Shown in pieces: positions 9,492-19,489 of a stretch of 64,000 nt of DNA. The position numbers and the translations under genes are program-made. This DNA is from Flavobacterium sp. (GTDB lineage Bacteria > Bacteroidota > Bacteroidia > Flavobacteriales > Flavobacteriaceae): NCBI RefSeq assembly GCF_004211145.1, contig NZ_SEBS01000017.1, positions 1-64,000 of the forward strand, read 5' to 3'. How positions within the stretch are numbered: the first letter of the stretch is position 1; the number at the start of each line of letters is the position of its first letter. The notes under the pieces are model-generated. The model ran no database searches. It saw only the letters and a program-made list of their open reading frames with translations, and was not told where the DNA came from.

Positions 9492-9682
9492 GTATACAAG
9501 GATGGATTTACTGTTTTTCTTTGAATGACCTGATCCAAAACCGAATCGAGATCGTGACGTTAATTTGATTTATGAAACGTAAGCATAAAAAGCCACCACC
9601 ACCCGCCCGCAATTTATCCCAAACCACCAACACACCAATACACAAAATCTACATCAATTCTTAAAACGCCATTCCACCAACC

Positions 9683-10276
9683 GTGAACGAGAATCTCAAC
9701 CGCTTATCTCAAAACGACCCGATCTTAAAATCGATTCTCCGCCAATACGGAAATCCGGTCATTCAGGTTCGCGAACAAGGTTTTGCAGCGTTGACGCATA
9801 TCATTTTGGAACAGCAGGTTTCAATCGCGTCGGCGAAAGCGACTTACACGAAACTCGAGCAAAAACTCGGAAAAATCACGTCCAAAAAAGCGATCGAAAC
9901 TACCGATGAGGTTTTCAGGGAATGTGGCGTTTCGCGGCAAAAAACCGCCTACATAAAAGACATGGCGCAGCGCGAGATTTCGGGAGCGCTCGATTTCTCG
10001 TCATTCGAAAGTAAATCGGTTGAGGAAATCACATCGGAACTGCTCGCGATTAAAGGCGTCGGTTATTGGACGATCGAAGTCTATCTGATGTTCTGCCTGC
10101 AACATCCCGACATCATTCCGCTTGGCGACATCGCGATCCGCAACACGATAAAAGAATTGTACGACATCCACGAAGTCGGGAAAATGAATGAGCTCGCCCA
10201 GAATTGGAAACCGTACCGAACGTTGGCTTCTTATATTTTATGGCATCATTATTTGGCGAAACGCAATAGGTTGTAA
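9683..10276 (+). CDS. AlkA-type DNA-3-methyladenine glycosylase (HhH-GPD)
   Basis: The 197-residue protein starts with GTG (MNENLNRLSQNDPILKSIL); no in-frame ATG fits better. It carries the HhH-GPD fold: a helix with HIILEQQVSIASAKATY (39-55), the helix-hairpin-helix LAIKGVGYWT (121-130) that grips the DNA backbone, and the catalytic aspartate Asp149 in IIPLGDIAI. Such enzymes flip out and remove alkylated purines in base-excision repair. It is shorter than E. coli AlkA and lacks its N-terminal TBP-like domain, as is usual in Bacteroidetes homologues. There are no close same-strand neighbours, so it is probably transcribed alone. Confidence 0.88.
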   Translation: MNENLNRLSQNDPILKSILRQYGNPVIQVREQGFAALTHIILEQQVSIASAKATYTKLEQKLGKITSKKAIETTDEVFRECGVSRQKTAYIKDMAQREISGALDFSSFESKSVEEITSELLAIKGVGYWTIEVYLMFCLQHPDIIPLGDIAIRNTIKELYDIHEVGKMNELAQNWKPYRTLASYILWHHYLAKRNRL

Positions 10277-10427
10277 CTGGTTTGAGTATTTGTTTGTGTT
10301 AGTTTTGATCAAGTTTTGACCCTGACAAGGTCTTTGCTAAGTATTTGAAATTAAGTCGTTTACTGTGTTTTCAGATTCCAACACGAACAAATTCTCCAAA
10401 ACATTGCGCAAATAGCTTTGTCTCAAT

Positions 10428-11126
10428 TTACCTAACCGACGTTTTCCTGATCCGAACGCCGACAATCAATAACCAAAAGCAAATCCCGATTTCCCCAACG
10501 GCCGACGGCAGGCTCACGAATCCCGCGAATCCCGATTCCGAATAACCTGGAATCGCCGTTCTTCCTATGAAATTTATCAAGTAACCCGCGCATCCAAGCA
10601 TCAGGAAAACCCCTAAAAACTTCGGCAAGAATCCTGATTTGAAAATCAAATGACCGAACGGAAACAGCCACAATCCCCAAAACACCGAGACAGCCATGAT
10701 GCCGTGATCGTATTTGTCGAGATGAAACATGAGCTGGTTCTGAAGTTCGACATTCGTAAATGTTTTCAGGTAAGGCTCATGGCTGACGAGCGAAAGGACC
10801 GTAAAGCTATTTTGCAGGTTCGCAAATGAAATCGGTACACTGACAATGGCTAAAATCGCCATGAGTTTCGCTTCCGATTCGTTTACCGATCTCAGCAATT
10901 TGTAAAGTGAAAGCGCCAAAAAAATAAAAGCGACGTAACAGATCACGCTACTCAGTATCCCGAATCGATAAAGCGATTGGTTTTGTTGCATATTGTGAAA
11001 TGTCGCCGACACGTCGTTCCAATCTATGAGTTGGCCGGGAACATAAAGTAAACTGAACATGCCTGAGAGCACGACGACCAAATAAATTAATCCTGAAATT
11101 CGTGCTGTTTTTTTCGTTGGTTCCAT
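10428..11126 (-). CDS. DUF4386 family membrane protein
   Basis: The 232-residue protein starts MEPTKKTARISGLIYLVVVLSG and has about six hydrophobic helices (near 10-28, 55-78, 90-110, 145-165, 170-190 and 203-225). The opening TARISGLIYL and the conserved middle (LLRSVNESEAKLMAIL, GIMAVSVFWGLWLFPFGHLIFKSGFLPKFLG) are characteristic of DUF4386, an inner-membrane family of unknown function often seen near stress or regulatory genes. It is convergent with the glycosylase gene and divergent from hppA. No partner suggests a role. Confidence 0.82.
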   Translation of the reverse strand: MEPTKKTARISGLIYLVVVLSGMFSLLYVPGQLIDWNDVSATFHNMQQNQSLYRFGILSSVICYVAFIFLALSLYKLLRSVNESEAKLMAILAIVSVPISFANLQNSFTVLSLVSHEPYLKTFTNVELQNQLMFHLDKYDHGIMAVSVFWGLWLFPFGHLIFKSGFLPKFLGVFLMLGCAGYLINFIGRTAIPGYSESGFAGFVSLPSAVGEIGICFWLLIVGVRIRKTSVR

Positions 11127-11339
11127 TATATTTTTTTTGCGATAGCAGGCGCTATTTTAGTTGGCCGTAAAACGAACAGCGCGCGTTTTTGTTACAACGT
11201 TTTCGAAAGTCGGAACCGCCTAAAATTCAAGTACTCGGAAAATCGCCCAATGTTTTCACTAAAATCCGAAATCTGCATCTGGATTCTTAAAATTTTGTTA
11301 TTTTTGCACCCGATAAAAAAGTATAAACATCAAGAATTT

Positions 11340-13766
11340 ATGAAAGAATTTATAATTTATGTGCCAATTGCAATGGCTTTGCTCGGATTGCTTTTCATGG
11401 CTTCAAAAAGAGCCTGGGTATTGAAACAAGACGCCGGCGACGGTAAAATGAAGGAGATTTCAGATTACATCTATGAAGGCGCACTCGCTTTCCTGAAAGC
11501 CGAATATCGCCTGTTGGCATTTTTCGTAGTCGGAGCGAGCATCGCACTTGCCGCAATTTCTTTCATCGTGCCTACGACACATATATTGATCGTGGTCGCT
11601 TTTATTTTCGGAGCTATTTTCTCGGCATTGGCTGGAAACATGGGAATGAAAATCGCAACTAAAACAAACGTCAGGACAACTCAGGCGGCCCGCACGAGCC
11701 TTCCGCAGGCATTGAAAGTTTCTTTTGGCGGCGGAACCGTAATGGGATTGGGCGTCGCAGGTCTTGCCGTACTTGGTTTGACGGCGTTCTTCATCTTCTT
11801 TTTCCACTTCTTCATGGATGGAGTTTGGGAATCCAAAGTAATCGACGGTGTTACGAGAACGCCATCTGAATTGATGACGATCGTTCTTGAAACACTTGCC
11901 GGATTCTCGCTTGGGGCCGAATCTATCGCATTGTTCGCACGTGTCGGAGGCGGAATCTACACGAAAGCTGCCGATGTCGGAGCTGACCTTGTAGGTAAAG
12001 TCGAAGCCGGAATTCCTGAAGACGATCCGCGTAACCCCGCTACGATCGCCGATAACGTAGGTGATAACGTGGGTGACGTTGCCGGAATGGGCGCCGATTT
12101 GTTCGGTTCTTACGTGGCTACCGTTTTGGCCGCAATGGTTTTGGGTAACTACGTGATCAAAGATATGGGCGGGAAATTAGCAGACGGTTTCGGTGGAATC
12201 GGTCCGATCTTGTTGCCGATGACAATCGCCGGTTTCGGGATCCTTTTCTCTATAATCGGAACGATGTTGGTAAAAATCAAAGACAATAATGCAAAAGAAA
12301 AAGAAGTGCAAGGCGCTTTGAACGTCGGGAACTGGGTTTCCATCGTCTTGACCGCGATCTCTTGTTTCTTCCTTGTACAATATATGTTGCCTGAAACGAT
12401 GAAAATGAATTTCTTCGGCGAAGGTTTGCAGGACATTTCATCGATGCGCGTATTTTATGCGACGCTTGTCGGCCTTTTCGTAGGCGGAGCGATCTCATCG
12501 GTAACCGAATATTACACAGGTTTGGGTACGAAGCCGGTTTTGGCGATCGTGCAAAAATCTTCGACCGGAGCAGGAACGAACGTGATCGCCGGTTTGGCGA
12601 CAGGTATGATTTCTACATTCCCGACGGTATTGCTTTTCGCAGCCGCAATCTGGGGATCGTACGCCTTGGCTGGTTTCTACGGAGTAGCGCTTGCGGCCTC
12701 GGCTATGATGGCGACAACGGCCATGCAATTGGCTATCGATGCTTTCGGACCGATCTCAGACAACGCCGGCGGAATCGCCGAAATGAGCGAATTGCCAAAA
12801 GAAGTGCGTACGCGTACCGATATTTTGGATTCGGTCGGTAATACGACAGCGGCTACAGGAAAAGGATTTGCGATCGCTTCGGCGGCGTTGACGTCTTTGG
12901 CCTTGTTCGCGGCTTACGTAACGTTTACCGACATCAATGGTATCAACATTTTCAAGGCTCCGGTTTTGGCGATGTTATTCGTTGGAGGAATGGTTCCGGT
13001 AGTATTCTCGGCGTTGGCGATGAATTCGGTAGGAAAAGCCGCAATGGACATGGTGTACGAAGTGCGTCGCCAGTTCAAGGAAATCCCTGGAATCATGGAA
13101 GGAACGGGAAAACCGGAATACGGAAAATGTGTCGAGATTTCGACGAAGGCCGCCTTGCGCGAAATGATGTTGCCGGGCGTTCTCACAATCGGTTTCCCAA
13201 TCGCGATCGTATTGTTGGGTAAATTGGTGTACTCCGACAACAACCAGCTTATCGCCGAAATGCTCGGTGGTTACATGGCGGGAGTTACCGTTTCAGGCGT
13301 GCTTTGGGCGGTGTTCCAGAACAACGCGGGCGGTGCTTGGGATAACGCGAAGAAATCGTTCGAAGCCGGCGTAATGATCAACGGCGAAATGACGTTCAAA
13401 GGTTCAGACGCGCACAAGGCAGCCGTTACCGGAGATACTGTTGGAGATCCTTTCAAAGATACGTCAGGACCTTCAATGAACATTTTGATCAAACTTACTT
13501 GTCTTGTCGGGCTTGTAATCGCTCCGATCTTGGGCGGACACAGTGTTTCAGAAACTGTCGTCGAAGCCAAGGCGATAGAAGTCGTCAATACCGTTTCAAC
13601 GAGCAAGGAAGTTACGATCGAAAAAACCGAGGCGGTCGATGGTACGGTTACGGCCGTAGTGAAAACAAGCAACATTTCAGGTGACAATACGCCTGAAACG
13701 TCTGAAATAACATTCAAAGGGACCGAAGCCGAAGTTCAGGCAAAACTCGATTCCATTAGGAAATAA
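11340..13766 (+). CDS. hppA: membrane-bound ion-translocating pyrophosphatase
   Basis: The 808-residue protein starts [19 protein letters not shown]; the 30 codons before this ATG are not family-like. It has about 16 membrane helices and the pyrophosphate-site motifs [58 protein letters not shown] and [36 protein letters not shown] has alanine where K+-independent enzymes have lysine, which suggests a K+-dependent pump. It couples PPi hydrolysis to outward H+ or Na+ transport; the ion cannot be decided by eye. An oddity is a hydrophilic tail (about residues 734-808, Val/Thr/Glu-rich) after the last helix, absent from classical family members. The gene stands alone and has a strong terminator. 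Confidence 0.95.
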   Translation: MKEFIIYVPIAMALLGLLFMASKRAWVLKQDAGDGKMKEISDYIYEGALAFLKAEYRLLAFFVVGASIALAAISFIVPTTHILIVVAFIFGAIFSALAGNMGMKIATKTNVRTTQAARTSLPQALKVSFGGGTVMGLGVAGLAVLGLTAFFIFFFHFFMDGVWESKVIDGVTRTPSELMTIVLETLAGFSLGAESIALFARVGGGIYTKAADVGADLVGKVEAGIPEDDPRNPATIADNVGDNVGDVAGMGADLFGSYVATVLAAMVLGNYVIKDMGGKLADGFGGIGPILLPMTIAGFGILFSIIGTMLVKIKDNNAKEKEVQGALNVGNWVSIVLTAISCFFLVQYMLPETMKMNFFGEGLQDISSMRVFYATLVGLFVGGAISSVTEYYTGLGTKPVLAIVQKSSTGAGTNVIAGLATGMISTFPTVLLFAAAIWGSYALAGFYGVALAASAMMATTAMQLAIDAFGPISDNAGGIAEMSELPKEVRTRTDILDSVGNTTAATGKGFAIASAALTSLALFAAYVTFTDINGINIFKAPVLAMLFVGGMVPVVFSALAMNSVGKAAMDMVYEVRRQFKEIPGIMEGTGKPEYGKCVEISTKAALREMMLPGVLTIGFPIAIVLLGKLVYSDNNQLIAEMLGGYMAGVTVSGVLWAVFQNNAGGAWDNAKKSFEAGVMINGEMTFKGSDAHKAAVTGDTVGDPFKDTSGPSMNILIKLTCLVGLVIAPILGGHSVSETVVEAKAIEVVNTVSTSKEVTIEKTEAVDGTVTAVVKTSNISGDNTPETSEITFKGTEAEVQAKLDSIRK

Positions 13767-13778
13767 TAGATTTAATTC

Positions 13779-13809
13779 AAAAAAAGGCGTCCAAAAGGGC
13801 GCCTTTTTT
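13779..13809 (+). terminator. terminator after hppA
   Basis: AAAAAGGCG pairs with CGCCTTTTT around a short loop, followed by more T, 13 bases past the stop. Confidence 0.85.
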
Positions 13810-13849
13810 ATTTAACACAGATGAATTAGCATATTCGTGTTCAAATCTT

Positions 13850-13857
13850 TACATTTG
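13850..13857 (+). promoter_or_regulatory. -7 box (TACATTTG) before the metalloprotease gene
   Basis: Perfect TAnnTTTG match 30 bases before the ATG at 13887; no convincing TTG at -33. Confidence 0.45.
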
Positions 13858-13886
13858 GGTTAAATTAACTCTATCAACTTCAACAC

Positions 13887-16800
13887 ATGAAAAAAACTTT
13901 ATTCTTCCTGTTGTTTTCGTTCTGCGCGACCTCTCTCTCGGCGCAAACCGAAAGAGCTTGGACCGCAGTCTCGGGGAAGAATGTGAAAACGGCTAAAAAC
14001 GTTGCCCGACTCTCATTCCCCAAAGATTATCAACTATTCGAGCTTAACGATCAAACGCTTCGTCAGGCTTTACAAAATGCGCCCCAACGCGATTTTACCA
14101 AGAAAAATCAAGGCGTCGTAATTGCGATTCCGAACACCGACGGGCAAATCGAACACTTCAAAATGGTCGAGGCTTCCAACTTCGAACCGGATTTGCAGGC
14201 TCAGTTTCCTGACATCCGCGCTTATGTGGGTAAAGGTGTCGAAGATCCTTCGGCTACTTTGCGTATGAGCGTGGACCCGCGCGGCGTAAGCACTATGGTG
14301 TTGCGCGTGGGGAAACCAAATGAATTCATGGAACGCTATTCGGAAGACGGCAAAATCTACGCGGTCTTCAATTCATCGCGTGACAAATCAAGCATGCCTT
14401 TTACGTGTTACACTGAAGATGTCGCAATCGCAAACAGTCTTCGTCAAAGCGCCGAGGCACAATCGCCCGCATCAAGCGCCGACGTCTTGCTCACATTCCG
14501 TCTTGCAATGTCTTGTAACGGAGAATATACCGTTTACCACGGCGGAACCGTGCCATTGGCTCTTGCGGCGATCAACGCTTCGATCACTCGCGTAAACTCG
14601 GTATTCGAGAACGATTTGTCGATCCACTTGAGCATCATAGCAGGAACAACTGCGGTAATTTATACGAATGCCACAACAGACCCGTACACGACTATGGCTA
14701 ACTGGAATAACCAGTTGCAGACTACTTTGACGGCGAATATCGGTGAGGCCAACTACGACGTCGGTCACATGTTCGGCGCTTCAGGTGGCGGCGGTAACGC
14801 AGGTTGTATCGGTTGCGTTTGTAACACTGGAAAAGGCAGAGGTATCACTTCTCCTGCCGATGGAATTCCTGAAGGCGACAATTTCGATATCGATTATGTC
14901 GCCCACGAACTTGGTCACCAATTCGGAGGAAACCACACATTTTCAAACAATGTCGAAGGTACAGGCGTAAACGTTGAGCCGGGTTCAGGTTCTACGATCA
15001 TGGGTTACGCGGGTATTACAGCCCAGGATTTGCAGCCGCATTCTGATGATTACTTCGTCTATGCAAGCATCAAGCAGATCCAAGACAACATGGCGACCAA
15101 AACATGTCCGGTAAGTACTCCGGTAAATGGTGTTCCACCTGTCGTAAGCGCTGGTCTTGACTACACGATTCCAAAGAGCACAGCATTTATCCTAACGGGT
15201 ACGGCAACTGACGCCGATGGAAGTGTCCTCAATTACTGTTGGGAACAAAACGACACGGCAACGTCCCAAACCGGAGCCAACAGTGTGGCGTCGCCTACAA
15301 AGACTGGCGGTCCGAACTGGAGATCGTTCAACCCGGTAGCGACTCCTGTCCGTTATATGCCGATGCTTTCAACGGTTTTGGCGAATTCATTGGTTACGAC
15401 CTTGAACGGTTTTCCTCAGGAAGCCGCAAGTTCAGTGGCTCGTACGTTGAATTTCGTGCTTACGGCCCGTGATGCGCCATTTGGGGTTGCCCACACACAA
15501 TCAGATAATATGATCGTGACAGTTAATGCGACTGCAGGACCATTCTTGGTGACATCTCCGAACACGGCGGTTTCTTACGCAGCCGGAACCAACCAAACGG
15601 TTACCTGGGACGTTGCGGGAACTACCGGAAATGGTGTAAACACTGCGTTTGTCGATATCTTCCTTTCAACGAATGGTGGAACTTCTTTCCCTGTAATGTT
15701 GGCTAGCCAGGTTCCGAACGACGGTTCTGAAGTCATTACGATTCCGAATACTCCTGGAACTACAAACCGTTTGATGATCAAAGGATACAACAACATTTTC
15801 TACGATCTTTCCAATACGAACTTTACGATTACGGCTCCGGCTGCGACATTTTCGGTTGCATTCTCAGGAGTTGCGGGCGACCAGAATAAAACAGCTTGTT
15901 CTGGCGTAGACGTTTCGTACACGATTCCTTATACTGCTTTAGGCGGATTCACGGGAACGACAACTTTCTCAGCTTCAGGGCAACCGGCAGGATCTACCGT
16001 GACATTCTCTCCGGCGTCGGTGACGGCCAGTGGAAACGTTACGATGACAATCAGCAACACGGCTGGATTGACAGGAGGATTTTTCCCTATTACGGTAACT
16101 GCAAGTTCAGGTGCCACGGTTAAAACAGTCCCTTTGTACTTCCAAATGTTCTCTACGGTTTTCCCGGCCATCACGCCATCGTCTCCGGCCAACATGGCAA
16201 CAGGACAAAACACGACATTGAACCTTACATGGTCAGCCCTTGACAATGCGGCGACCTATGACGTCCAAGTGGCAACCGATGCGGCCTTCACGAACATCAT
16301 CAGCACTGGAAACGTGCCGGTGAACAGCTACACGGTTTCAGGTTTGACACAAGGCACGAACTATTATTGGAGAGTCAAGCCGAACAACACTTGCGCGGCG
16401 GGAACTTACGGTACCGCATTCGCATTCCAGACAGGCGTACAATCTTGTACTACATATACGGCTACGAACGTGCCTTTGGCAATTTCAGCCACTGGAACTC
16501 CAACAGTAAACTCTACATTCTTGTTGACCAACAACGTTAGCATTTCCGATTTGAACCTTACGGTAAACGTAACGCACACTTGGGTTAATGACCTTACGAT
16601 CAAATTGATCAGTCCTGCTGGAACTGAGGTAAACATGGTTGCCGGACCTTGCACAAGTGCGGCTTTGAACAACATCGTTGCCACGTTCGACGACAGCGGC
16701 AGTGCGATCGTTTGCGGAAACAACCCGGCTATCGGCGGAACTGTTGCTCCGGTTCAACCACTATCGGCATTCAATGGACAAAATTCTGCGGGTACTTGGA

Positions 16801-17150
16801 CATTGCGTATCATCGACGGATTCAACCAAGATGGAGGAACGCTTAACAGCTGGAGCATGAACATCTGTAGCATGGCGCCGCTTGCCGTTGAAGACAACCA
16901 CTTGCAGGACTTCGCGATCTATCCGAACCCGAACAACGGTAACTTCAACATCCAGTTCACGCCATCGTCGACTCAGGATATCAAAGTGAATGTTCACGAT
17001 ATCCGCGGACGCCAAATCTTTAGCAGAACATACCAAAACAACGGGCTTTTCAACCAAAACCTGCAAATGGAAGGAACTGCTTCAGGGATTTACGTTGTGA
17101 CTGTCGAGAACGGAAGCGCCAAAGAAGTGAAGAAAATCGTTATCAGATAA
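13887..17150 (+). CDS. reprolysin-like secreted metalloprotease with FN3, proprotein-convertase P domain and T9SS sorting domain
   Basis: The 1087-residue protein has a signal peptide (1-20, ending SAQ), a propeptide (about 21-190) and a zinc-protease domain with HELGHQFGGNH at residues 340-350 (H340, H344 and H350 as ligands, E341 as base), of the HExxHxxGxxH metzincin type. Then come beta-rich modules: a Kre9/Ig-like segment (about 555-640), an FN3-like repeat (SPANMATGQNTTLNLTWS onward, ending YYWRVKP) and a P/Homo B domain with TWTLRIIDGFNQDGGTLNSWSM. The C-terminus (about 1010-1087; FAIYPNPNNGNFNIQF ... IVIR) is a type A T9SS sorting signal. It should be exported by the Sec and type IX systems and act outside the cell on proteins. 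Confidence 0.92.
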   Translation: MKKTLFFLLFSFCATSLSAQTERAWTAVSGKNVKTAKNVARLSFPKDYQLFELNDQTLRQALQNAPQRDFTKKNQGVVIAIPNTDGQIEHFKMVEASNFEPDLQAQFPDIRAYVGKGVEDPSATLRMSVDPRGVSTMVLRVGKPNEFMERYSEDGKIYAVFNSSRDKSSMPFTCYTEDVAIANSLRQSAEAQSPASSADVLLTFRLAMSCNGEYTVYHGGTVPLALAAINASITRVNSVFENDLSIHLSIIAGTTAVIYTNATTDPYTTMANWNNQLQTTLTANIGEANYDVGHMFGASGGGGNAGCIGCVCNTGKGRGITSPADGIPEGDNFDIDYVAHELGHQFGGNHTFSNNVEGTGVNVEPGSGSTIMGYAGITAQDLQPHSDDYFVYASIKQIQDNMATKTCPVSTPVNGVPPVVSAGLDYTIPKSTAFILTGTATDADGSVLNYCWEQNDTATSQTGANSVASPTKTGGPNWRSFNPVATPVRYMPMLSTVLANSLVTTLNGFPQEAASSVARTLNFVLTARDAPFGVAHTQSDNMIVTVNATAGPFLVTSPNTAVSYAAGTNQTVTWDVAGTTGNGVNTAFVDIFLSTNGGTSFPVMLASQVPNDGSEVITIPNTPGTTNRLMIKGYNNIFYDLSNTNFTITAPAATFSVAFSGVAGDQNKTACSGVDVSYTIPYTALGGFTGTTTFSASGQPAGSTVTFSPASVTASGNVTMTISNTAGLTGGFFPITVTASSGATVKTVPLYFQMFSTVFPAITPSSPANMATGQNTTLNLTWSALDNAATYDVQVATDAAFTNIISTGNVPVNSYTVSGLTQGTNYYWRVKPNNTCAAGTYGTAFAFQTGVQSCTTYTATNVPLAISATGTPTVNSTFLLTNNVSISDLNLTVNVTHTWVNDLTIKLISPAGTEVNMVAGPCTSAALNNIVATFDDSGSAIVCGNNPAIGGTVAPVQPLSAFNGQNSAGTWTLRIIDGFNQDGGTLNSWSMNICSMAPLAVEDNHLQDFAIYPNPNNGNFNIQFTPSSTQDIKVNVHDIRGRQIFSRTYQNNGLFNQNLQMEGTASGIYVVTVENGSAKEVKKIVIR

Positions 17151-17169
17151 GCGATTTCAAAATAGTAAG

Positions 17170-17198
17170 AAAGCCCTGCAGATCGCGGGGCTTTTTTT
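17170..17198 (+). terminator. terminator after the metalloprotease gene
   Basis: AAGCCCTGC pairs with GCGGGGCTT (with G-U) around a short loop, followed by seven T. Confidence 0.85.
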
Positions 17199-17222
17199 AT
17201 GCCCGAAATCGCGGACGTTGTT

Positions 17223-17230
17223 TAAATTTG
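17223..17230 (+). promoter_or_regulatory. -7 box (TAAATTTG) of the GH20 operon
   Basis: Perfect TAnnTTTG match 16 bases before the ATG at 17246, downstream of the previous terminator. Confidence 0.5.
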
Positions 17231-17245
17231 TAGAAATACCTGATC

Positions 17246-19489
17246 ATGACCAAAAGATTCTTATTGCTGTTGTTCGTTTGCCAAATCGCGATCGCTCAGG
17301 ACTTTCAATTGATTCCGATGCCTGTCAAATTCGAATATTCAGCCGGAGAAGTAACGCTTGGTTCAAAATCGATGATCGAATACGTCGATGCTTTCGCCAC
17401 CGATGAAGGCGATTTTTTCATCGAATACGTCCAAAAAAACTACGACGCCAACGAGCTGCAGAATCCAAGGTATATTCGCGTCGAACAAGATTTCAAAAAT
17501 AAGGAACCCGGCAGTTATTCCATTTTGGTAAAACCCGAACAGGATATCTATATCGCGGCAGCCGATGCTGAAGGTGTTTTCCACGCGTTCCAAACCTTGC
17601 TTCAATTATTGCCGACCGATTCGAAAACGCCGTCGATTCCCGCAGTTTCGATCTACGACGAACCAAAATTCAAATGGCGCGGCATGCATCTCGATTGCGC
17701 GCGTCACTTTTGGTCGGTCGATTTCGTCAAGAAATATATCGATCATCTCGCGATGTACAAAATGAACACGTTCCATTGGCATCTCACCGACGACCAGGGC
17801 TGGCGCATCGAAATCAAGAGATACCCGAAGCTCACTGAGGTCGGTTCAAAACGCAGCGGCACGATGGCCGGGCATTACAACGAACAGCGTTGGGACAACA
17901 TTCCATACGGCGGTTTTTATACGCAGGAACAAATCAAGGAAGTCGTCGCTTACGCCAAGAAACGGCACATTACGATCGTTCCTGAAATCGAGATGCCCGG
18001 ACACGCGGTCGCGGCGTTGGCTGCTTATCCCGAACTCGCGTGCACGCCCGGACCGTTCGAAGTCGAGAAAACCTGGGGCGTTTTCGACGATGTTTTTTGT
18101 CCGAAGGAGAATACGTTCAAATTTTTCGAAGGTGTTTTGACCGAAGTAATAGCGCTTTTTCCGTCCGAGTACATTCACATCGGCGGAGACGAATGTCCCA
18201 AAACCCGATGGAAAACCTGCGAACATTGCCAGAAACTGATCCGCGATAAAAATCTAAAAGACGAACACGGCCTGCAAAGTTATTTCATCCAACGCGTCGA
18301 AAAATTTGTGAATTCGAAAGGACGAAAAATCATCGGTTGGGATGAAATCCTCGAAGGCGGTCTGGCTCCGAACGCGGCCGTTATGAGCTGGAGAGGAATC
18401 GATGGCGGCATCGCGGCGGCCAGGCAAAAACACAACGTCGTGATGACGCCCGAGGGTTATCTGTATTTCGACCGCTACCAAGGCGATCCCAAAAACGAGC
18501 CGTTGGGATTCGGAGGTTACGTGCCGATCGAAAAAGTGTACGGTTTCAATCCCATTCCAGATGCGTTGTCAGCCGACGAAGCGAAATACATAATCGGTGT
18601 CCAAGCCAATCTCTGGACCGAATACATCGCGACTGAAGAACACGCCGAATACATGATTTTCCCGCGGATTGCAGCGCTCAGCGAAGTCGCATGGGGAACG
18701 TCGGATCCCGATAATTTCAAACAATTTCAGAAACGGTTGTTCCGACATCTTTCGCTGCTCGACAAACTCGGAGTGAATTACGCCAAATCGATGTTCCAGG
18801 TTGCGACGCGCACCTTTCCGTTCGGGAAACGAAGCGTCGCACTCGAATTGTCGTCGGCGGGAAACAATCCTGAGATCCGATACACGAACGACGGCAGCGA
18901 ACCGACCGTAAATTCTCAATATTTTCCCGGAAAAATAATAGTGCCCGCGTCGCAAACCGTAAAGGCCGCACGATTCGAAAACGGGAAACGCATCAGCGCG
19001 ATTACCCAACAACAATTCACGTTCAGCAAAGCGACGGGACGACAAATCACACTTGAAAACCAACCAAGCGACAAGTACAAAGGCGACGGAAGTTTCACGC
19101 TCGTCAACGGAATTCTCGGCGATAAACAACGAACCGGCCGCGATTGGATTGCGTTTGCAGGCACCGATCTCGAAGCCGTAATCGATTTGTCCGACAGGGA
19201 AAAAATAAGTTCCGTGACCGCGAGTTTCATGCAGAGCCAAGGCAGTTGGATTTATTATCCGGTTGAAGTCGAGGTTCTCGTGTCGAAAGATAATCGTAAC
19301 TTTAAGTCGGTCGCGAGAGTTACCGCAGCTGAGATTGCGAAATCGGGCGGAACGATCAAAATGAAATTCAAGAACCAGAAAGCGCAGTTCGTGAAAATTA
19401 TCGCTAAAAATACCAAAACAATAGCCGACGGAAATCCCGGAGCCGGAAATCCAGCTTGGCTTTTCACCGACGAAATACTCATAGACTAA
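17246..19489 (+). CDS. beta-N-acetylhexosaminidase, GH20 family
   Basis: The 747-residue protein has a signal peptide (MTKRFLLLLFVCQIAIAQ), a GH20b-like N-domain (about 20-140), the TIM-barrel catalytic domain (about 145-500) and C-terminal beta domains (about 525-600 chitobiase-C-like with IRYTNDGSEPTVNS; about 610-747 discoidin-like). The catalytic pair is D315-E316 in HIGGDECPKTRW; HLTDDQGWRIEIK and the early WRGMHLDCARHFW are also family signatures. It releases terminal GlcNAc or GalNAc from glycans in the periplasm or at the cell surface. Its stop overlaps the next start (TAATG), making it first in a three-gene coupled operon with glycosylasparaginase and cutC. Confidence 0.95.
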   Translation: MTKRFLLLLFVCQIAIAQDFQLIPMPVKFEYSAGEVTLGSKSMIEYVDAFATDEGDFFIEYVQKNYDANELQNPRYIRVEQDFKNKEPGSYSILVKPEQDIYIAAADAEGVFHAFQTLLQLLPTDSKTPSIPAVSIYDEPKFKWRGMHLDCARHFWSVDFVKKYIDHLAMYKMNTFHWHLTDDQGWRIEIKRYPKLTEVGSKRSGTMAGHYNEQRWDNIPYGGFYTQEQIKEVVAYAKKRHITIVPEIEMPGHAVAALAAYPELACTPGPFEVEKTWGVFDDVFCPKENTFKFFEGVLTEVIALFPSEYIHIGGDECPKTRWKTCEHCQKLIRDKNLKDEHGLQSYFIQRVEKFVNSKGRKIIGWDEILEGGLAPNAAVMSWRGIDGGIAAARQKHNVVMTPEGYLYFDRYQGDPKNEPLGFGGYVPIEKVYGFNPIPDALSADEAKYIIGVQANLWTEYIATEEHAEYMIFPRIAALSEVAWGTSDPDNFKQFQKRLFRHLSLLDKLGVNYAKSMFQVATRTFPFGKRSVALELSSAGNNPEIRYTNDGSEPTVNSQYFPGKIIVPASQTVKAARFENGKRISAITQQQFTFSKATGRQITLENQPSDKYKGDGSFTLVNGILGDKQRTGRDWIAFAGTDLEAVIDLSDREKISSVTASFMQSQGSWIYYPVEVEVLVSKDNRNFKSVARVTAAEIAKSGGTIKMKFKNQKAQFVKIIAKNTKTIADGNPGAGNPAWLFTDEILID

